64,000 nt of DNA from JAGVSZ01 sp035456405. Its GTDB lineage: Bacteria; Pseudomonadota; Gammaproteobacteria; Burkholderiales; SG8-39. The position numbers and the translations under genes were made by a program. This document shows positions 1-7,892 of the stretch, one piece after another (position 1 is the first letter of the stretch; every line of letters starts with the position of its first letter). The notes below the pieces were generated by a model. It saw only the letters and a program-made list of their open reading frames with translations. It had not been told where the DNA came from and did not search any database. The stretch is taken from positions 54,991 through 118,990 of the forward strand of contig DATIDG010000106.1 in assembly GCA_035456405.1 (NCBI GenBank), read 5' to 3'.

Positions 1-546
1 TGCCACGTCGCGCCGCAGGGCCACCGCTGCCACGCTGCGTTCAGCGGCGACGTTGCCCCCGCGCTGCTCGCGGTGCGCGCCGAGCTGGAGATCGCCATGC
101 CAGGCGGGGAGCGCCGCATGCCGCTCGCGCAGCTGTACCGCGACGACGGGGCGGCGCACCTGACGCTCGTGCCGGGCGAATTCGTCGCGCAGGTGCATGT
201 CCGCGCGGCGGCGCCGGGGCGGCGCAGCGGCTATCGCAAGGCGCGGGCGCGGGGCTCGATCGACTTTCCGCTCGCGGGGGTCGCGGTCGTGCTGTCGGTG
301 CGCGACGGCGCGCTGGCCGAGCTCGGCGTCGCGCTGAGCGGCACCAACTCCATGCCCTTCCTGCTCGAAGGCGTCGAGCCCTTCGTCGGCCGGCCGGTCG
401 ACGACGCGATGCTCGCCGCGCTCGACAAGCTGGTGCAGAAGCAGGTGCGCCCGATGCGCAGCACCGTCACCCACTCGAACTACCGGCGCCAAGTGGCGTC
501 CGTGCTGGCCCAGCGTCTGGTGCGCGAGCTGGCCGGCGCGGTCTGA
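1..546 (+). CDS. hcrB: 4-hydroxybenzoyl-CoA reductase beta (FAD) subunit, 3' part
   Basis: Partial: the frame is open from base 1, so the N-terminal FAD-binding domain lies outside the window. The visible part is the C-terminal domain of the CO-dehydrogenase-type flavoprotein subunit. It opens with a Cys-rich AAFSGD-like stretch, followed by MPLAQLY, a PGE turn, RSGYRKAR, a SGTNS loop and a C-terminal SNYRRQVASVLAQRLVRE helix. In the family this subunit carries FAD and an extra [4Fe-4S] cluster and feeds electrons to a molybdenum subunit that reductively dehydroxylates 4-hydroxybenzoyl-CoA to benzoyl-CoA. An aryl-CoA ligase gene starts 7 bp downstream, which supports the aromatic assignment. 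Related xanthine-dehydrogenase-family flavoproteins are the main alternative. Confidence 0.72.
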   Translation, partial: CHVAPQGHRCHAAFSGDVAPALLAVRAELEIAMPGGERRMPLAQLYRDDGAAHLTLVPGEFVAQVHVRAAAPGRRSGYRKARARGSIDFPLAGVAVVLSVRDGALAELGVALSGTNSMPFLLEGVEPFVGRPVDDAMLAALDKLVQKQVRPMRSTVTHSNYRRQVASVLAQRLVRELAGAV

Positions 547-553
547 GCACGCC

Positions 554-2686
554 ATGCTCTGCCCCAAATGCCACCGGCCCCTCGACGACGCCGACGAGGG
601 CGTCTACATCTGCTGTGCCCACGCGATCCTGCAGTGGCGCTGCACTCAGTGCGCCAAGGTCAGCGAGGGCTTCGCGTTCCCGTACGGGCGCTGCCCGCAC
701 TGCGGCGGCGCGCTCGAGGCCCTCGATGGAGGGCGCGTCGACGAGGCAGTGCCGCTTGAGGGCGTGCGCCTCGCCTTCGAGATCGAGCTCGGCGGGCGGG
801 CCTTCTACCAGCGCGCTGCGGCGGACAGCCGCGACCCGGCGCTGCGCGACCTGTTCGGCCGTTTCGCCCTGATGGAGGGCGAGCACATGGAGACGCTTTC
901 GCGGCGCTATCACATCGACGTGCCCGCGCCGTCGCCGGAGTTCCGGGTCGAGCGCGCGGCGATCTTCGCCGACGTCGAGAGCCGGCCGCAGGATTCTGCC
1001 AACCTGTTCCGCATCGCGATCGGGCTCGAGAAGCGTGCCGCGGCGTTCTTCGCCGCCCGCGCCGAGAAAACCGCGGCAGGCTCGGCGGAGCGCGAGCTGT
1101 ACGGCGAGCTGGCCGCCGAGGAGCGCGAGCATGCCGACACGCTCGCCACCGAGTACGAGCGCTGGCGTGCGGGCAAGCCCGGTCTGTTCAGCCTCGACCT
1201 GCTCGGCGCAGGCGTGCCGCGGCCGGCCGCAGAACCGGTGGCGACGCTGAACGCCGCCGCTCTCCTGCTCGAGCGGCACGACGCGCAGCGGCCGGCGGTG
1301 TGCTGCGGCGAGCGAACGCTGAGCCGCGGTGCATTGCGCGACCACGCGGCCCGCGCAGCGGCCGTGTGGGCGGTGCGCGGGATCGGGCCCGGCGACCGTG
1401 TCGCGATCAAGCTGCCCGATGGATGCGAATGGGTGACCGCCTTTCTGGGCACGATGTGGGCAGGCGCCGTCGCCGTGGCGGTCAACCCGCGCATTCCGGC
1501 GCCCGAATGGCAATACATCCTCGACGAGGCCGGCTTCAGCGTGATCCTGGCCGAGTCGGACGGGGACACGCCCTCGCCCTGGCGGGAGCGCGTGTTGCGC
1601 GTCGACGTCTGGCAACGCGACATCGCACGCGCGACGCCGGTCGACCCGCGGCCGATGGCGCCGGATTCGCCGGCGTTCTGGGTCCATTCGTCGGGGACCT
1701 CGGGCAGGCCCAAGGCGGTGGTGCATGCGCACCGCTTCGTGCGGCAGATCGAGCAGGTGTCGCGCGAGGGATTGGGCATCCGATCCGACGACCGCATGTT
1801 CGCGAGCTCGAAGCTCTTCTTCTCGTATCCGCAGACCAACAGCTTGTTCGCCGGTCTGAAGCTCGGCGCGACCGTGATCCTCGACCCGCAATGGCCCACC
1901 GGGGCGAGCGTGGCGGCCACGGTCGCGGCGCAGCGCCCGACGGTGCTGTTCAGCGTGCCGTCGCTGTACCGGAACATGCTGCACGAACGGGTGGCGCCCG
2001 GGATCGCCAAGGCAGGCGTGCGGCTGTGCGTGTCGGCCGGCGAGGCGCTGCCAGCCAGCGTGCGCGAGCAGTGGCGTGCGCAGACGGGTTTGTCCATCGT
2101 CGACGGCTACGGTGCGTCCGAGACGCTGATCCTGGTCATGCTCGGCCGCGACGACGAGCAGGGCTTCATGCCGTCGCCCGGCGTGGACATCCGGCCGCTC
2201 GACGAGGTGGCGCCCGGCGCGCCGACGCGGCTGATGATCCACGCGCCGACGCTCGCGCTCGGGTACCTCGACCGGCCGCAGGCGCAGGCCGAGACCTTCC
2301 GCGAAGGCGCGTTCTGCCCGGCCGACCTGTGGGCGCGCAACCCGGCGGGCGGCTGGCGCTTCGCGGGCCGCGAAGACTCGCTGGTGAAGATCCGCGGCCG
2401 GTGGGTCAACCTGGTCGAGCTCGCCGAGCGCCTCGCCTCGCAGGCGCCGGGCGTCGTCGAAGGCGCAGCGGTGTGCGTTCCCGACAGCGACGGCGTTGAT
2501 GCGGTCGCATTCTTCTTTGTCGCAGCCGACACCGACGCGACTCGCGCCGCCTTGCAGGCCTGCGCCGAGACCCTGCCGCACTACCAGCGCCCGCGCTGGC
2601 TGCACGCGGTGGCGACCCTGCCGCGCACGCCCACCGGCAAGCTGCTGCGCCGCAAGCTCCAGGAGCTGCACGGCACGCTGACCTGA
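554..2686 (+). CDS. Fusion: zinc-ribbon/rubrerythrin domain + benzoate/4-hydroxybenzoate-CoA ligase-type domain
   Basis: A single 710-residue frame. Residues 1-52 carry paired cysteines (C3/C6, C20/C21, C30/C33, C47/C50) typical of zinc or rubredoxin-like ribbons. Residues 70-205 look like a ferritin-like four-helix domain with diiron-type ligands (E78, E108-x-x-H111, E159, E190-x-x-H193). From about residue 235 to the end it is an ANL-superfamily ligase: the P-loop HSSGTSGRPKAVVHAHR (about 375-391), YGASETL, GREDSLVKIRGRW, and PRTPTGKLLRRK with the catalytic A10 lysine. The ligase half most resembles benzoate/4-hydroxybenzoate-CoA ligases and would form an aryl-CoA with ATP and CoA. The neighbouring 4-hydroxybenzoyl-CoA reductase subunit suggests 4-hydroxybenzoate as substrate. 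The role of the ferritin-like half is unknown; peroxide or oxygen defence is a guess. Confidence 0.82.
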   Translation: MLCPKCHRPLDDADEGVYICCAHAILQWRCTQCAKVSEGFAFPYGRCPHCGGALEALDGGRVDEAVPLEGVRLAFEIELGGRAFYQRAAADSRDPALRDLFGRFALMEGEHMETLSRRYHIDVPAPSPEFRVERAAIFADVESRPQDSANLFRIAIGLEKRAAAFFAARAEKTAAGSAERELYGELAAEEREHADTLATEYERWRAGKPGLFSLDLLGAGVPRPAAEPVATLNAAALLLERHDAQRPAVCCGERTLSRGALRDHAARAAAVWAVRGIGPGDRVAIKLPDGCEWVTAFLGTMWAGAVAVAVNPRIPAPEWQYILDEAGFSVILAESDGDTPSPWRERVLRVDVWQRDIARATPVDPRPMAPDSPAFWVHSSGTSGRPKAVVHAHRFVRQIEQVSREGLGIRSDDRMFASSKLFFSYPQTNSLFAGLKLGATVILDPQWPTGASVAATVAAQRPTVLFSVPSLYRNMLHERVAPGIAKAGVRLCVSAGEALPASVREQWRAQTGLSIVDGYGASETLILVMLGRDDEQGFMPSPGVDIRPLDEVAPGAPTRLMIHAPTLALGYLDRPQAQAETFREGAFCPADLWARNPAGGWRFAGREDSLVKIRGRWVNLVELAERLASQAPGVVEGAAVCVPDSDGVDAVAFFFVAADTDATRAALQACAETLPHYQRPRWLHAVATLPRTPTGKLLRRKLQELHGTLT

Positions 2687-2689
2687 AGG

Positions 2690-2895
2690 TCACACTGCAT
2701 CCCGCCGCACGATGGCGTGAATGCCCTTGATGCCGTGGACGGGCTGGGTGACGAGCAGGTCGCAGGCGAAGCTGCAGAACACGCAGCCTCCGAGCGCGGC
2801 CAGCCTTTCATGGCCAGCAGCCACGCGATCATCTCCCGCGGCGCCTGCTTCGCGGCGTCGTCCGGATCCTCATTGAGTCCCGGCGTGACGGAGGC
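2690..2895 (-). pseudogene. Decayed C-terminal remnant of an acetamidase/formamidase
   Basis: The 318-bp gap between the ligase and the LigA-like gene is not empty. On the minus strand one frame gives VTPGLNEDPDDAAKQAPREM followed by IAWLLAMKG; after a frame change near position 2795 another frame gives GGCVFCSFACDLLVTQPVHG and IKGIHAIVRRDAV, ending in TGA at 2690-2692. Acetamidase/formamidase (FmdA/AmdA) proteins end in just this way: a TPDL-like turn, a long amphipathic helix, a Cys-Ser-x-Ala-x-Asp-Leu motif, then a KGVHA strand. Only about 65 residues survive, in two frames, with no start. Upper boundary approximate. The assignment rests on motif memory. Confidence 0.55.
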
Positions 2896-3004
2896 GTCGG
2901 CGCGTGATCGCGCGCGGCATCGCCGCTGCGCCAACTCGCGCCGGACGCTACGATGGCGGGCGGGAAAATTGTGCGGAAGAGAAACGCGGCATGAGGAGCC
3001 GAGC

Positions 3005-3307
3005 ATGAGCATCCTGAACACCGACAAGACGCTGCCGGCCAACAAGCTGATCTTCGAGGTGCGGCGCGACGCCGCCAAGCGCGAGCGCTTCCGCAGCGAT
3101 CTCGAAGGCCTGATGCGCGACTACGGGCTTTCCGAGGAGGAAAGGCGCGCCTTGCGCGAGGCCGACCTCCGGCGCCTGGGCGAGCTGGGCATGCACCCCT
3201 ACTTCCTGCCGCAGGTGACGCGGCTGTTCAAGGGCGCGGGCTACAACCACAACCAGAGCGAGGCCGCGCAGCTCTATGCCGCGAAGATGCTGAAGGAAAA
3301 ATACTGA
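3005..3307 (+). CDS. Extradiol ring-cleavage dioxygenase alpha subunit (LigA/protocatechuate 4,5-dioxygenase type)
   Basis: 100 residues, all helical, matching the small LigA-type subunit that caps the active site of class III extradiol dioxygenases. It shows the characteristic RRDAAKRERFRSDLEGLMRD helix, a GLSEEER turn, ELGMHPYFLPQVTRLF and a C-terminal NHNQSEAAQLYA segment. The ATG at 3005 was chosen over an upstream in-frame extension because an AGGAG sequence sits just before it and similarity to the family begins there. The beta subunit gene starts 2 bp after its stop, so the two are almost certainly translationally coupled and make one enzyme. Substrate not determinable from sequence; protocatechuate, gallate or a related catechol are candidates. 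Confidence 0.8.
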   Translation: MSILNTDKTLPANKLIFEVRRDAAKRERFRSDLEGLMRDYGLSEEERRALREADLRRLGELGMHPYFLPQVTRLFKGAGYNHNQSEAAQLYAAKMLKEKY

Positions 3308-3309
3308 CC

Positions 3310-4149
3310 ATGGCCGAGATCGTTTCCGTCATCGCGCTCGCCCACGCGCCCGGCGCCACCGGCTGGCTGGACAAGGCGCCGAAGCACGAGCAGGACGGGC
3401 TGCTGGCGGGCTACGGCCGCATGGGCGAGTCCCTGCGCGCGGCGCAACCCGACGTCATCGTCGGCGTGGCCAACGACCACCTGCTCAACTTCCCGATGGA
3501 AAGCGTGCCCGACTGGTGCGTCGGCACCGCCCAGCGCTGGCGCGGGCCGGCGGAATGGTTCCGGGACTGGGTCAACGTGCCGCCGTACGAGGTCGCGGGC
3601 AACCGGGGCCTCGCGCGCCACATCGTGCGCGAGTCCGGCAAGCGCGGCTTCAATCTCGCGTTCTCGGACGCGCTCGAGTTCGACGACAACTGGTCGGTGC
3701 CGCTCAAGTTCCTCACGCCGCGGTACGACGTGGCGCTGGTGCCGATTCACATGAACTGCGTGGTGCCGCCGCTGCCCGCGCCGGAACGCTGCCACGCCTT
3801 CGGGCAGACGCTGGCGGAAGTGGTGCGCGCCTGGCCGGAGCAGCTGCGCGTGGCGATCATGGCCACCGGCGGCCTGTCGCACGACCCCGGCGGCGACCGG
3901 TACTTCGACGTGGACGAGAAGTTCGACCGCTGGTTCCTGGAGCTGCTGGGCACCGGTGACGCCGGGCGCGTCCTGCGCGAGGCGACCATCGAGCGCATGA
4001 TCGCCGCCGGAGACGGCGGCACCGTGGAGTTGCTCGCCTGGCTGGTGGCGATGGGCGCAGCGGGCCGCCGCGCCGCCAGGACGGACTTCTACGTTCCCTC
4101 GGTCGCCCTCCGCTGCGGCATGGGCGGAGTCAACTGGAACGTTGCCTAG
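3310..4149 (+). CDS. Extradiol ring-cleavage dioxygenase beta (catalytic) subunit, LigB family
   Basis: 279 residues of the LigB superfamily, the Fe(II)-binding half of class III extradiol dioxygenases. The expected ligands are visible: H12 in ALAHAPG, H57 in ANDHLLNF and E240 in GTVELLAW, plus the catalytic base H191 in GGLSHDPGG. In Sphingobium LigB the corresponding residues are H12, H61, E242 and H195. The enzyme would open a catechol ring next to the hydroxyls using O2. It pairs with the upstream LigA-like subunit. It contrasts with the adjacent reductive, oxygen-independent 4-hydroxybenzoyl-CoA step, so the block may serve aromatic acids under both oxic and anoxic conditions. A hairpin terminator follows. 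Confidence 0.85.
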   Translation: MAEIVSVIALAHAPGATGWLDKAPKHEQDGLLAGYGRMGESLRAAQPDVIVGVANDHLLNFPMESVPDWCVGTAQRWRGPAEWFRDWVNVPPYEVAGNRGLARHIVRESGKRGFNLAFSDALEFDDNWSVPLKFLTPRYDVALVPIHMNCVVPPLPAPERCHAFGQTLAEVVRAWPEQLRVAIMATGGLSHDPGGDRYFDVDEKFDRWFLELLGTGDAGRVLREATIERMIAAGDGGTVELLAWLVAMGAAGRRAARTDFYVPSVALRCGMGGVNWNVA

Positions 4150-4160
4150 GGAAACCTTGC

Positions 4161-4183
4161 AAGAGGGGCTACTCCCCCTCTTT
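4161..4183. terminator. Bidirectional stem-loop terminator between convergent genes
   Basis: AAGAGGGG (4161-4168) pairs with CCCCTCTT (4175-4182) across a 6-nt loop. The stem begins with A and ends with T residues, so it can act from both sides. It lies between the stop of the LigB-like gene (+) and the RidA-like gene (-). Confidence 0.65.
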
Positions 4184-4238
4184 CGAATCTCCGATCCCAG
4201 CGCAAAACCTCTTGAGGCCGAGGTGCTGCAGGGAGCCC

Positions 4239-4643
4239 CTAGCCCAAGTAGGCCACGCAGTCGATCTCGACGTTGACCCCGGCGCGGTGCGGCGTGCCGC
4301 CGGTGCAGGTGCGCGTGACCTTCTCGCCGGCCATGAACTCGCGGAAGGTCTCGTTGAAGGCCGGGAAGTCCGCCGTGTTCCGGAGGCACACCCGCATGTT
4401 GACCACGTTTGCCAGCGTCGCGCCGCCGGCGTTCAGGACCTCGACGAGGTTCTTCAGAGTCTGGCGCGTCTGCGCGCGGATGTCGGCAGAGACGACCTCC
4501 GTCGTCGCCGGGTCGAGTGGCCCCTGCCCCGAGACATAGAGGAATTCGCCGGCGCGGATCGCCTGAGCCAGCGGCGAGGGCGTGCTCCCGTCGGTGAAGC
4601 CGGTGACCGGCGCACGCGGGGACTGGACCAGGATCTTCGGCAT
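4239..4643 (-). CDS. RidA/YjgF/Rid family deaminase-like protein
   Basis: 134 residues of the RidA fold, normally a trimer that hydrolyses reactive enamine/imine intermediates. Visible signatures are FLYVSGQGPLDPAT, the helix QTRQTLKNLVEVLNAGGA, and the C-terminal HRAGVNVEIDCVAYLG segment holding the conserved arginine of imine-deaminating members. The ATG at 4643 was chosen because a longer upstream frame enters the next gene. It lies 8 bp downstream of a 3-hydroxyanthranilate-dioxygenase-type gene. Some RidA homologues act as 2-aminomuconate deaminase on that pathway, a reasonable but unproven role here. A terminator follows. Confidence 0.85.
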   Translation of the reverse strand: MPKILVQSPRAPVTGFTDGSTPSPLAQAIRAGEFLYVSGQGPLDPATTEVVSADIRAQTRQTLKNLVEVLNAGGATLANVVNMRVCLRNTADFPAFNETFREFMAGEKVTRTCTGGTPHRAGVNVEIDCVAYLG

Positions 4644-4651
4644 CGCAGCCC

Positions 4652-5170
4652 CTAGACGACGTCCGGCGCCGGCATGACGTGGCCGCACTTCCTGCAGGTG
4701 CGGAACGCCTCGGTGTCGAAGAAGTTCCGGTAGGCCTTCGACACCGGGTCCGCCTTGTAGTCCTGCACCACGAACGCTTCCTCGTGCAGGAAGTTGTCGC
4801 ACTCGGGGCAGTACCAGTGGAAGCGGTCGATCTCGCCGGGGCGGCGCTTGCGCTCGACGATGAGCGCGTAGGCGTCCGCCGGGAAGCGCGGCGAATGAGG
4901 CACCCCCGCGGGCGTGTAGATCACCGAGCCCTCGGGCAGCACCGCGACGTCCTCCTTGCCCTCCGGGGTGCGGTAATGCAGCCGCATCTCGCCCTTGATC
5001 TGGTACATCAACTCGTCGCTGGGGTTGATGTGGAACTCGCTGCGGTACTCGCGGCCGCGGGCGACGAACGCCAGCGATTCGGTCTCCTGCCACAGCACGT
5101 CGACGCGCTTGCCCGACTCGCCGAGCGCGCGGGCGGTCTTGAACAGATCGACGATCGGCATCCGGACCAT
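4652..5170 (-). CDS. nbaC: 3-hydroxyanthranilate 3,4-dioxygenase-type cupin
   Basis: 172 residues. The catalytic iron ligands are in place: H47 and E53 in EFHINPSDE and H92 in GVPHSPR; the substrate-binding R43, R95 and E106 positions are also filled. The bacterial C-terminal rubredoxin-like iron site is present as C121-x-x-C124 and C159-x-x-C162. The enzyme opens 3-hydroxyanthranilate with O2 to 2-amino-3-carboxymuconate semialdehyde. A good ribosome-binding site (AAAGGAG) precedes the start. The N-terminal part is less like characterised enzymes, so a substituted analogue may be the true substrate. No decarboxylase (ACMSD) gene is adjacent, so the pathway is incomplete within the window. 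Confidence 0.75.
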   Translation of the reverse strand: MVRMPIVDLFKTARALGESGKRVDVLWQETESLAFVARGREYRSEFHINPSDELMYQIKGEMRLHYRTPEGKEDVAVLPEGSVIYTPAGVPHSPRFPADAYALIVERKRRPGEIDRFHWYCPECDNFLHEEAFVVQDYKADPVSKAYRNFFDTEAFRTCRKCGHVMPAPDVV

Positions 5171-5212
5171 CGTCAGTGCTCCTTTCCGGAATCGAGGGGA
5201 CCTCGCCCGTCC

Positions 5213-6946
5213 TCAGTGGTTGTCCTTCGGCACCGCCGCGCCGCTCTTGCCGACCAGGAAGTCGAGATCGGCACCGCGATTGGCCTGTGTCACGTGGTCG
5301 ACGTAGAGCTTGTAGTAGCCGCGCCCGAGATGCTGTGGCGGCCCCTGCCACTCGGCCTTGCGGCGCGCGAACTCTGCGTCGCTGACGTCGAGGTGCAGGC
5401 GTCGCTTCTCGACATCGAGCTCGATCATGTCGCCGTTGCGGACGAACGCGAGCGGGCCGCCCGCCGCCGCTTCCGGGGCGCTGTGAAGCACGACCGTGCC
5501 GTAAGCGGTGCCGCTCATGCGCGCGTCCGAGACGCGGACCATGTCGGTAATTCCCTTGCGCAGCACCTTGGGCGGCAGGGGCATGTTGCCCGCCTCCGCC
5601 ATCCCAGGATAACCCTTGGGGCCGCAGTTCTTGAGCACCATGACGCAGGTCTCGTCGATGTCGAGGCTCTCGTCATCGATGCGCTTGTGAAAGTCGGCGA
5701 TGTCCTCGAACACCACGGCGCGGCCGCGGTGCTTCAGGAGCGACGGCGTCGCCGCCGACGGCTTGATCACCGCACCGTCCGGCGCGAGATTGCCCTTCAG
5801 CACCGCGATGCCCGCGGCGGGCTTGAACGGCTTGTCGTACGCGAAGACGACCTCGCGGTTGTAGCAGGGCGCGTCCTGGTTGTTCTCCCAGATCGTCTTC
5901 CCGTTCGCCGTGAGCGCGTTCTTGTGGAGCACGCCCGCCTGTCCGAGCTCGCGCAGCACCGCGGGCAGCCCGCCGGCGTAGCAAAGGTCCTCCATGAGGA
6001 ACCGCCCCGAGGGTTGCAGGTTGACGAGGCAGGGCAGCCGGCTGCCGATGCGGTCGAAGTCCTCCAGCTCGAGCTTCACGCCGATGCGGCCCGCGATCGC
6101 GAGGAGGTGGATCACGGCGTTGGTCGAGCCCCCGATCGCCGCGAGCGTCATGATCGCGTTCTCGAACGCCTCGCGCGTGAGGATCTTCGACATGCGGAGA
6201 TCCTCCTTCACCATCTCGACGATGCGCCGCCCCGCCATCCGCGCGAGGACGTTCCGCCGCCCGTCGACCGCCGGGAACGCGGCGTTACCGGGCAGTCCCA
6301 TCCCGAGCGACTCGACCATCGACGCCATCGTCGAGGCGGTGCCCATGGTCATGCAGTGGCCGTGCGAGCGGTGCATGCACGACTCGGCCTCGAAGAAGTC
6401 CGCGAGCGGCATCTTGCCGGCGCGCACGTCCTCGCTCATCTGCCAGGTCCCCGTGCCCGAGCCGATGTCCTGCCCGCGCCACTTGCCGGAGAGCATCGGC
6501 CCGCCGGACACGCCGATGGCCGGCACGTCGGCGCTCGCGGCGCCCATGAGGAGCGCTGGCGTCGTCTTGTCGCAGCCGAAGAGGAGCACCACGCCGTCGA
6601 TCGGATTGGCGCGGATCGACTCCTCGACATCCATGCTGGCGAGGTTGCGGAACAGCATCGCGGTGGGCCGCAGCATCGTCTCGCCGAGCGACATCACCGG
6701 AAACTCGAGTGGGAAGCCGCCGGCGTCGAGCACGCCCTGCTTCACGTAGTCGGCGATGGTGCGGAAGTGCGAGTTGCACGGCGTGAGCTCGGAGAACGTG
6801 TTGCAGATGCCGATCACCGGGCGGCCGTCGAACTGGTCGTGCGGAATGCCGCGGTTCTTGATCCAGCTGCGGTAGATGAAGCCGTCGCGGTCGTCGCGGC
6901 CGAACCACTGAGCCGAGCGGAACTTGGGTTTCTTGGTGTCAGCCAT
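5213..6946 (-). CDS. IlvD/Edd family dehydratase (sugar-acid dehydratase type)
   Basis: 577 residues, the length of pentonate/hexonate dehydratases. Three cysteines sit where Rhizobium L-arabinonate dehydratase binds its [2Fe-2S] cluster (C59, C127, C200 there; here C57 in TPCNSH, C125 in FGCDKTTP, C198 in HGHCMTMGTAST). The motif GGSTNAVIHLLAIAGR is also typical. Members remove water from 2,3-dihydroxy acids to give 2-keto-3-deoxy acids. The opening (RSAQWFGRDDRDGFIYRSW) is sugar-acid-type rather than biosynthetic IlvD-type. It starts 12 bp after the upstream lyase gene and lies 42 bp before the cupin gene, so it is in the same transcription unit. It could supply the 2-keto-3-deoxy acid for the 28-30 kb genes. 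Confidence 0.85.
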   Translation of the reverse strand: MADTKKPKFRSAQWFGRDDRDGFIYRSWIKNRGIPHDQFDGRPVIGICNTFSELTPCNSHFRTIADYVKQGVLDAGGFPLEFPVMSLGETMLRPTAMLFRNLASMDVEESIRANPIDGVVLLFGCDKTTPALLMGAASADVPAIGVSGGPMLSGKWRGQDIGSGTGTWQMSEDVRAGKMPLADFFEAESCMHRSHGHCMTMGTASTMASMVESLGMGLPGNAAFPAVDGRRNVLARMAGRRIVEMVKEDLRMSKILTREAFENAIMTLAAIGGSTNAVIHLLAIAGRIGVKLELEDFDRIGSRLPCLVNLQPSGRFLMEDLCYAGGLPAVLRELGQAGVLHKNALTANGKTIWENNQDAPCYNREVVFAYDKPFKPAAGIAVLKGNLAPDGAVIKPSAATPSLLKHRGRAVVFEDIADFHKRIDDESLDIDETCVMVLKNCGPKGYPGMAEAGNMPLPPKVLRKGITDMVRVSDARMSGTAYGTVVLHSAPEAAAGGPLAFVRNGDMIELDVEKRRLHLDVSDAEFARRKAEWQGPPQHLGRGYYKLYVDHVTQANRGADLDFLVGKSGAAVPKDNH

Positions 6947-6958
6947 TCTCTCGATCCC

Positions 6959-7876
6959 TCAGAGGCCCGCCGGAAGCGGGTGCAGGTCCGTGCTCTTGCC
7001 GGCCTTCATCACCTGGCCGGGCACGTCGTGGCCGACCAATTCGGGCAGGCTGCGCGCGGCGGCGATCAGTTTGTCGAGATCGACGCCGGTGTCGTGGCCC
7101 ATCTGGTGCAGCATGTGCACCAGGTCCTCGGTGCAGATGTTGCCGGTCGCGCCCGGAGCGAACGGGCAGCCGCCGAGGCCGCCGAGCGACGACTCGTAGT
7201 GCATGATGCCGGCCTCGAGGCCGGAGAGCACGTTGGCGAGCCCCATGCCGCGCGTGTTGTGCAGATGGAGTGCAAACCCATAGGTGGGGAAGCGCGCGCG
7301 GACCTCGTTGCAGACGTCGAGGATCTGCTTCGGGTTGCCCATGCCGATCGTGTCGGCGAGGGCGATCGAGTCGATCCCGAGGCCGACGAGGCGATCGACG
7401 AACTTCAGGATGCGGTCGAGAGGCTGGAAGCCCTCGAATGGGCAGCCGAAGGTCGTCGCCATCCCGCACGCGACCTTCATGCGGGTGCCGTCGAGCGCTT
7501 TCATGATTTCCGCAAAGCCGCTGAACGACTCCTCGGTCGAGCGGCGCACGTTCGAGCGGTTGTGGCTCTCGGACACGGAGATCACGAGCACGATCTCGTC
7601 CACGTTCGCCGCGACCGCGCGCTCGGCGCCCTTCGGGTTCGCGACCAGTGCGACGTACTTCACCCCCGGGTTGCGCTTGATGCCAGCCATCACGATCTCC
7701 GCGTCGGCGAGCGCGGGCACCGCTTTCGGCGAGACGAACGACGTGACCTCGATCTTGTGGAGTCCCGTTGCGGAAAGGCGGTCGATCAGCGCGACCTTGT
7801 CCGAGGTCGGGATGAAGCGCGGCTCGATCTGGAAACCGTCGCGGGTGACGACTTCGTGGATGTACAGGCGCGTCAT
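6959..7876 (-). CDS. Hydroxymethylglutaryl-CoA lyase family protein
   Basis: 305 residues, a TIM-barrel HMGL-like enzyme. It has the N-terminal VTRDGFQIEP metal/substrate motif, MATTFGCPFEG, LADTIGMGNP, HLHNTRGMGLAN with metal-binding histidines, and the GLGGCPFAPGATGN loop with the catalytic cysteine. HMG-CoA lyase splits HMG-CoA into acetyl-CoA and acetoacetate; close relatives cleave other 3-hydroxy-3-methyl acyl-CoAs such as citramalyl-CoA. Neighbours do not form a leucine-degradation cluster, so the acyl chain is uncertain. A repeat element lies just upstream, between this gene and the preceding dehydrogenase gene. Confidence 0.85.
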   Translation of the reverse strand: MTRLYIHEVVTRDGFQIEPRFIPTSDKVALIDRLSATGLHKIEVTSFVSPKAVPALADAEIVMAGIKRNPGVKYVALVANPKGAERAVAANVDEIVLVISVSESHNRSNVRRSTEESFSGFAEIMKALDGTRMKVACGMATTFGCPFEGFQPLDRILKFVDRLVGLGIDSIALADTIGMGNPKQILDVCNEVRARFPTYGFALHLHNTRGMGLANVLSGLEAGIMHYESSLGGLGGCPFAPGATGNICTEDLVHMLHQMGHDTGVDLDKLIAAARSLPELVGHDVPGQVMKAGKSTDLHPLPAGL

Positions 7877-7892
7877 GGCGAGGAGTTCGACG

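Noticed and set aside
467..2671. Long minus-strand frame of 734 codons
   Set aside because: Antisense to the fusion ligase, which has complete catalytic motifs. No recognisable domain in the minus-strand product.
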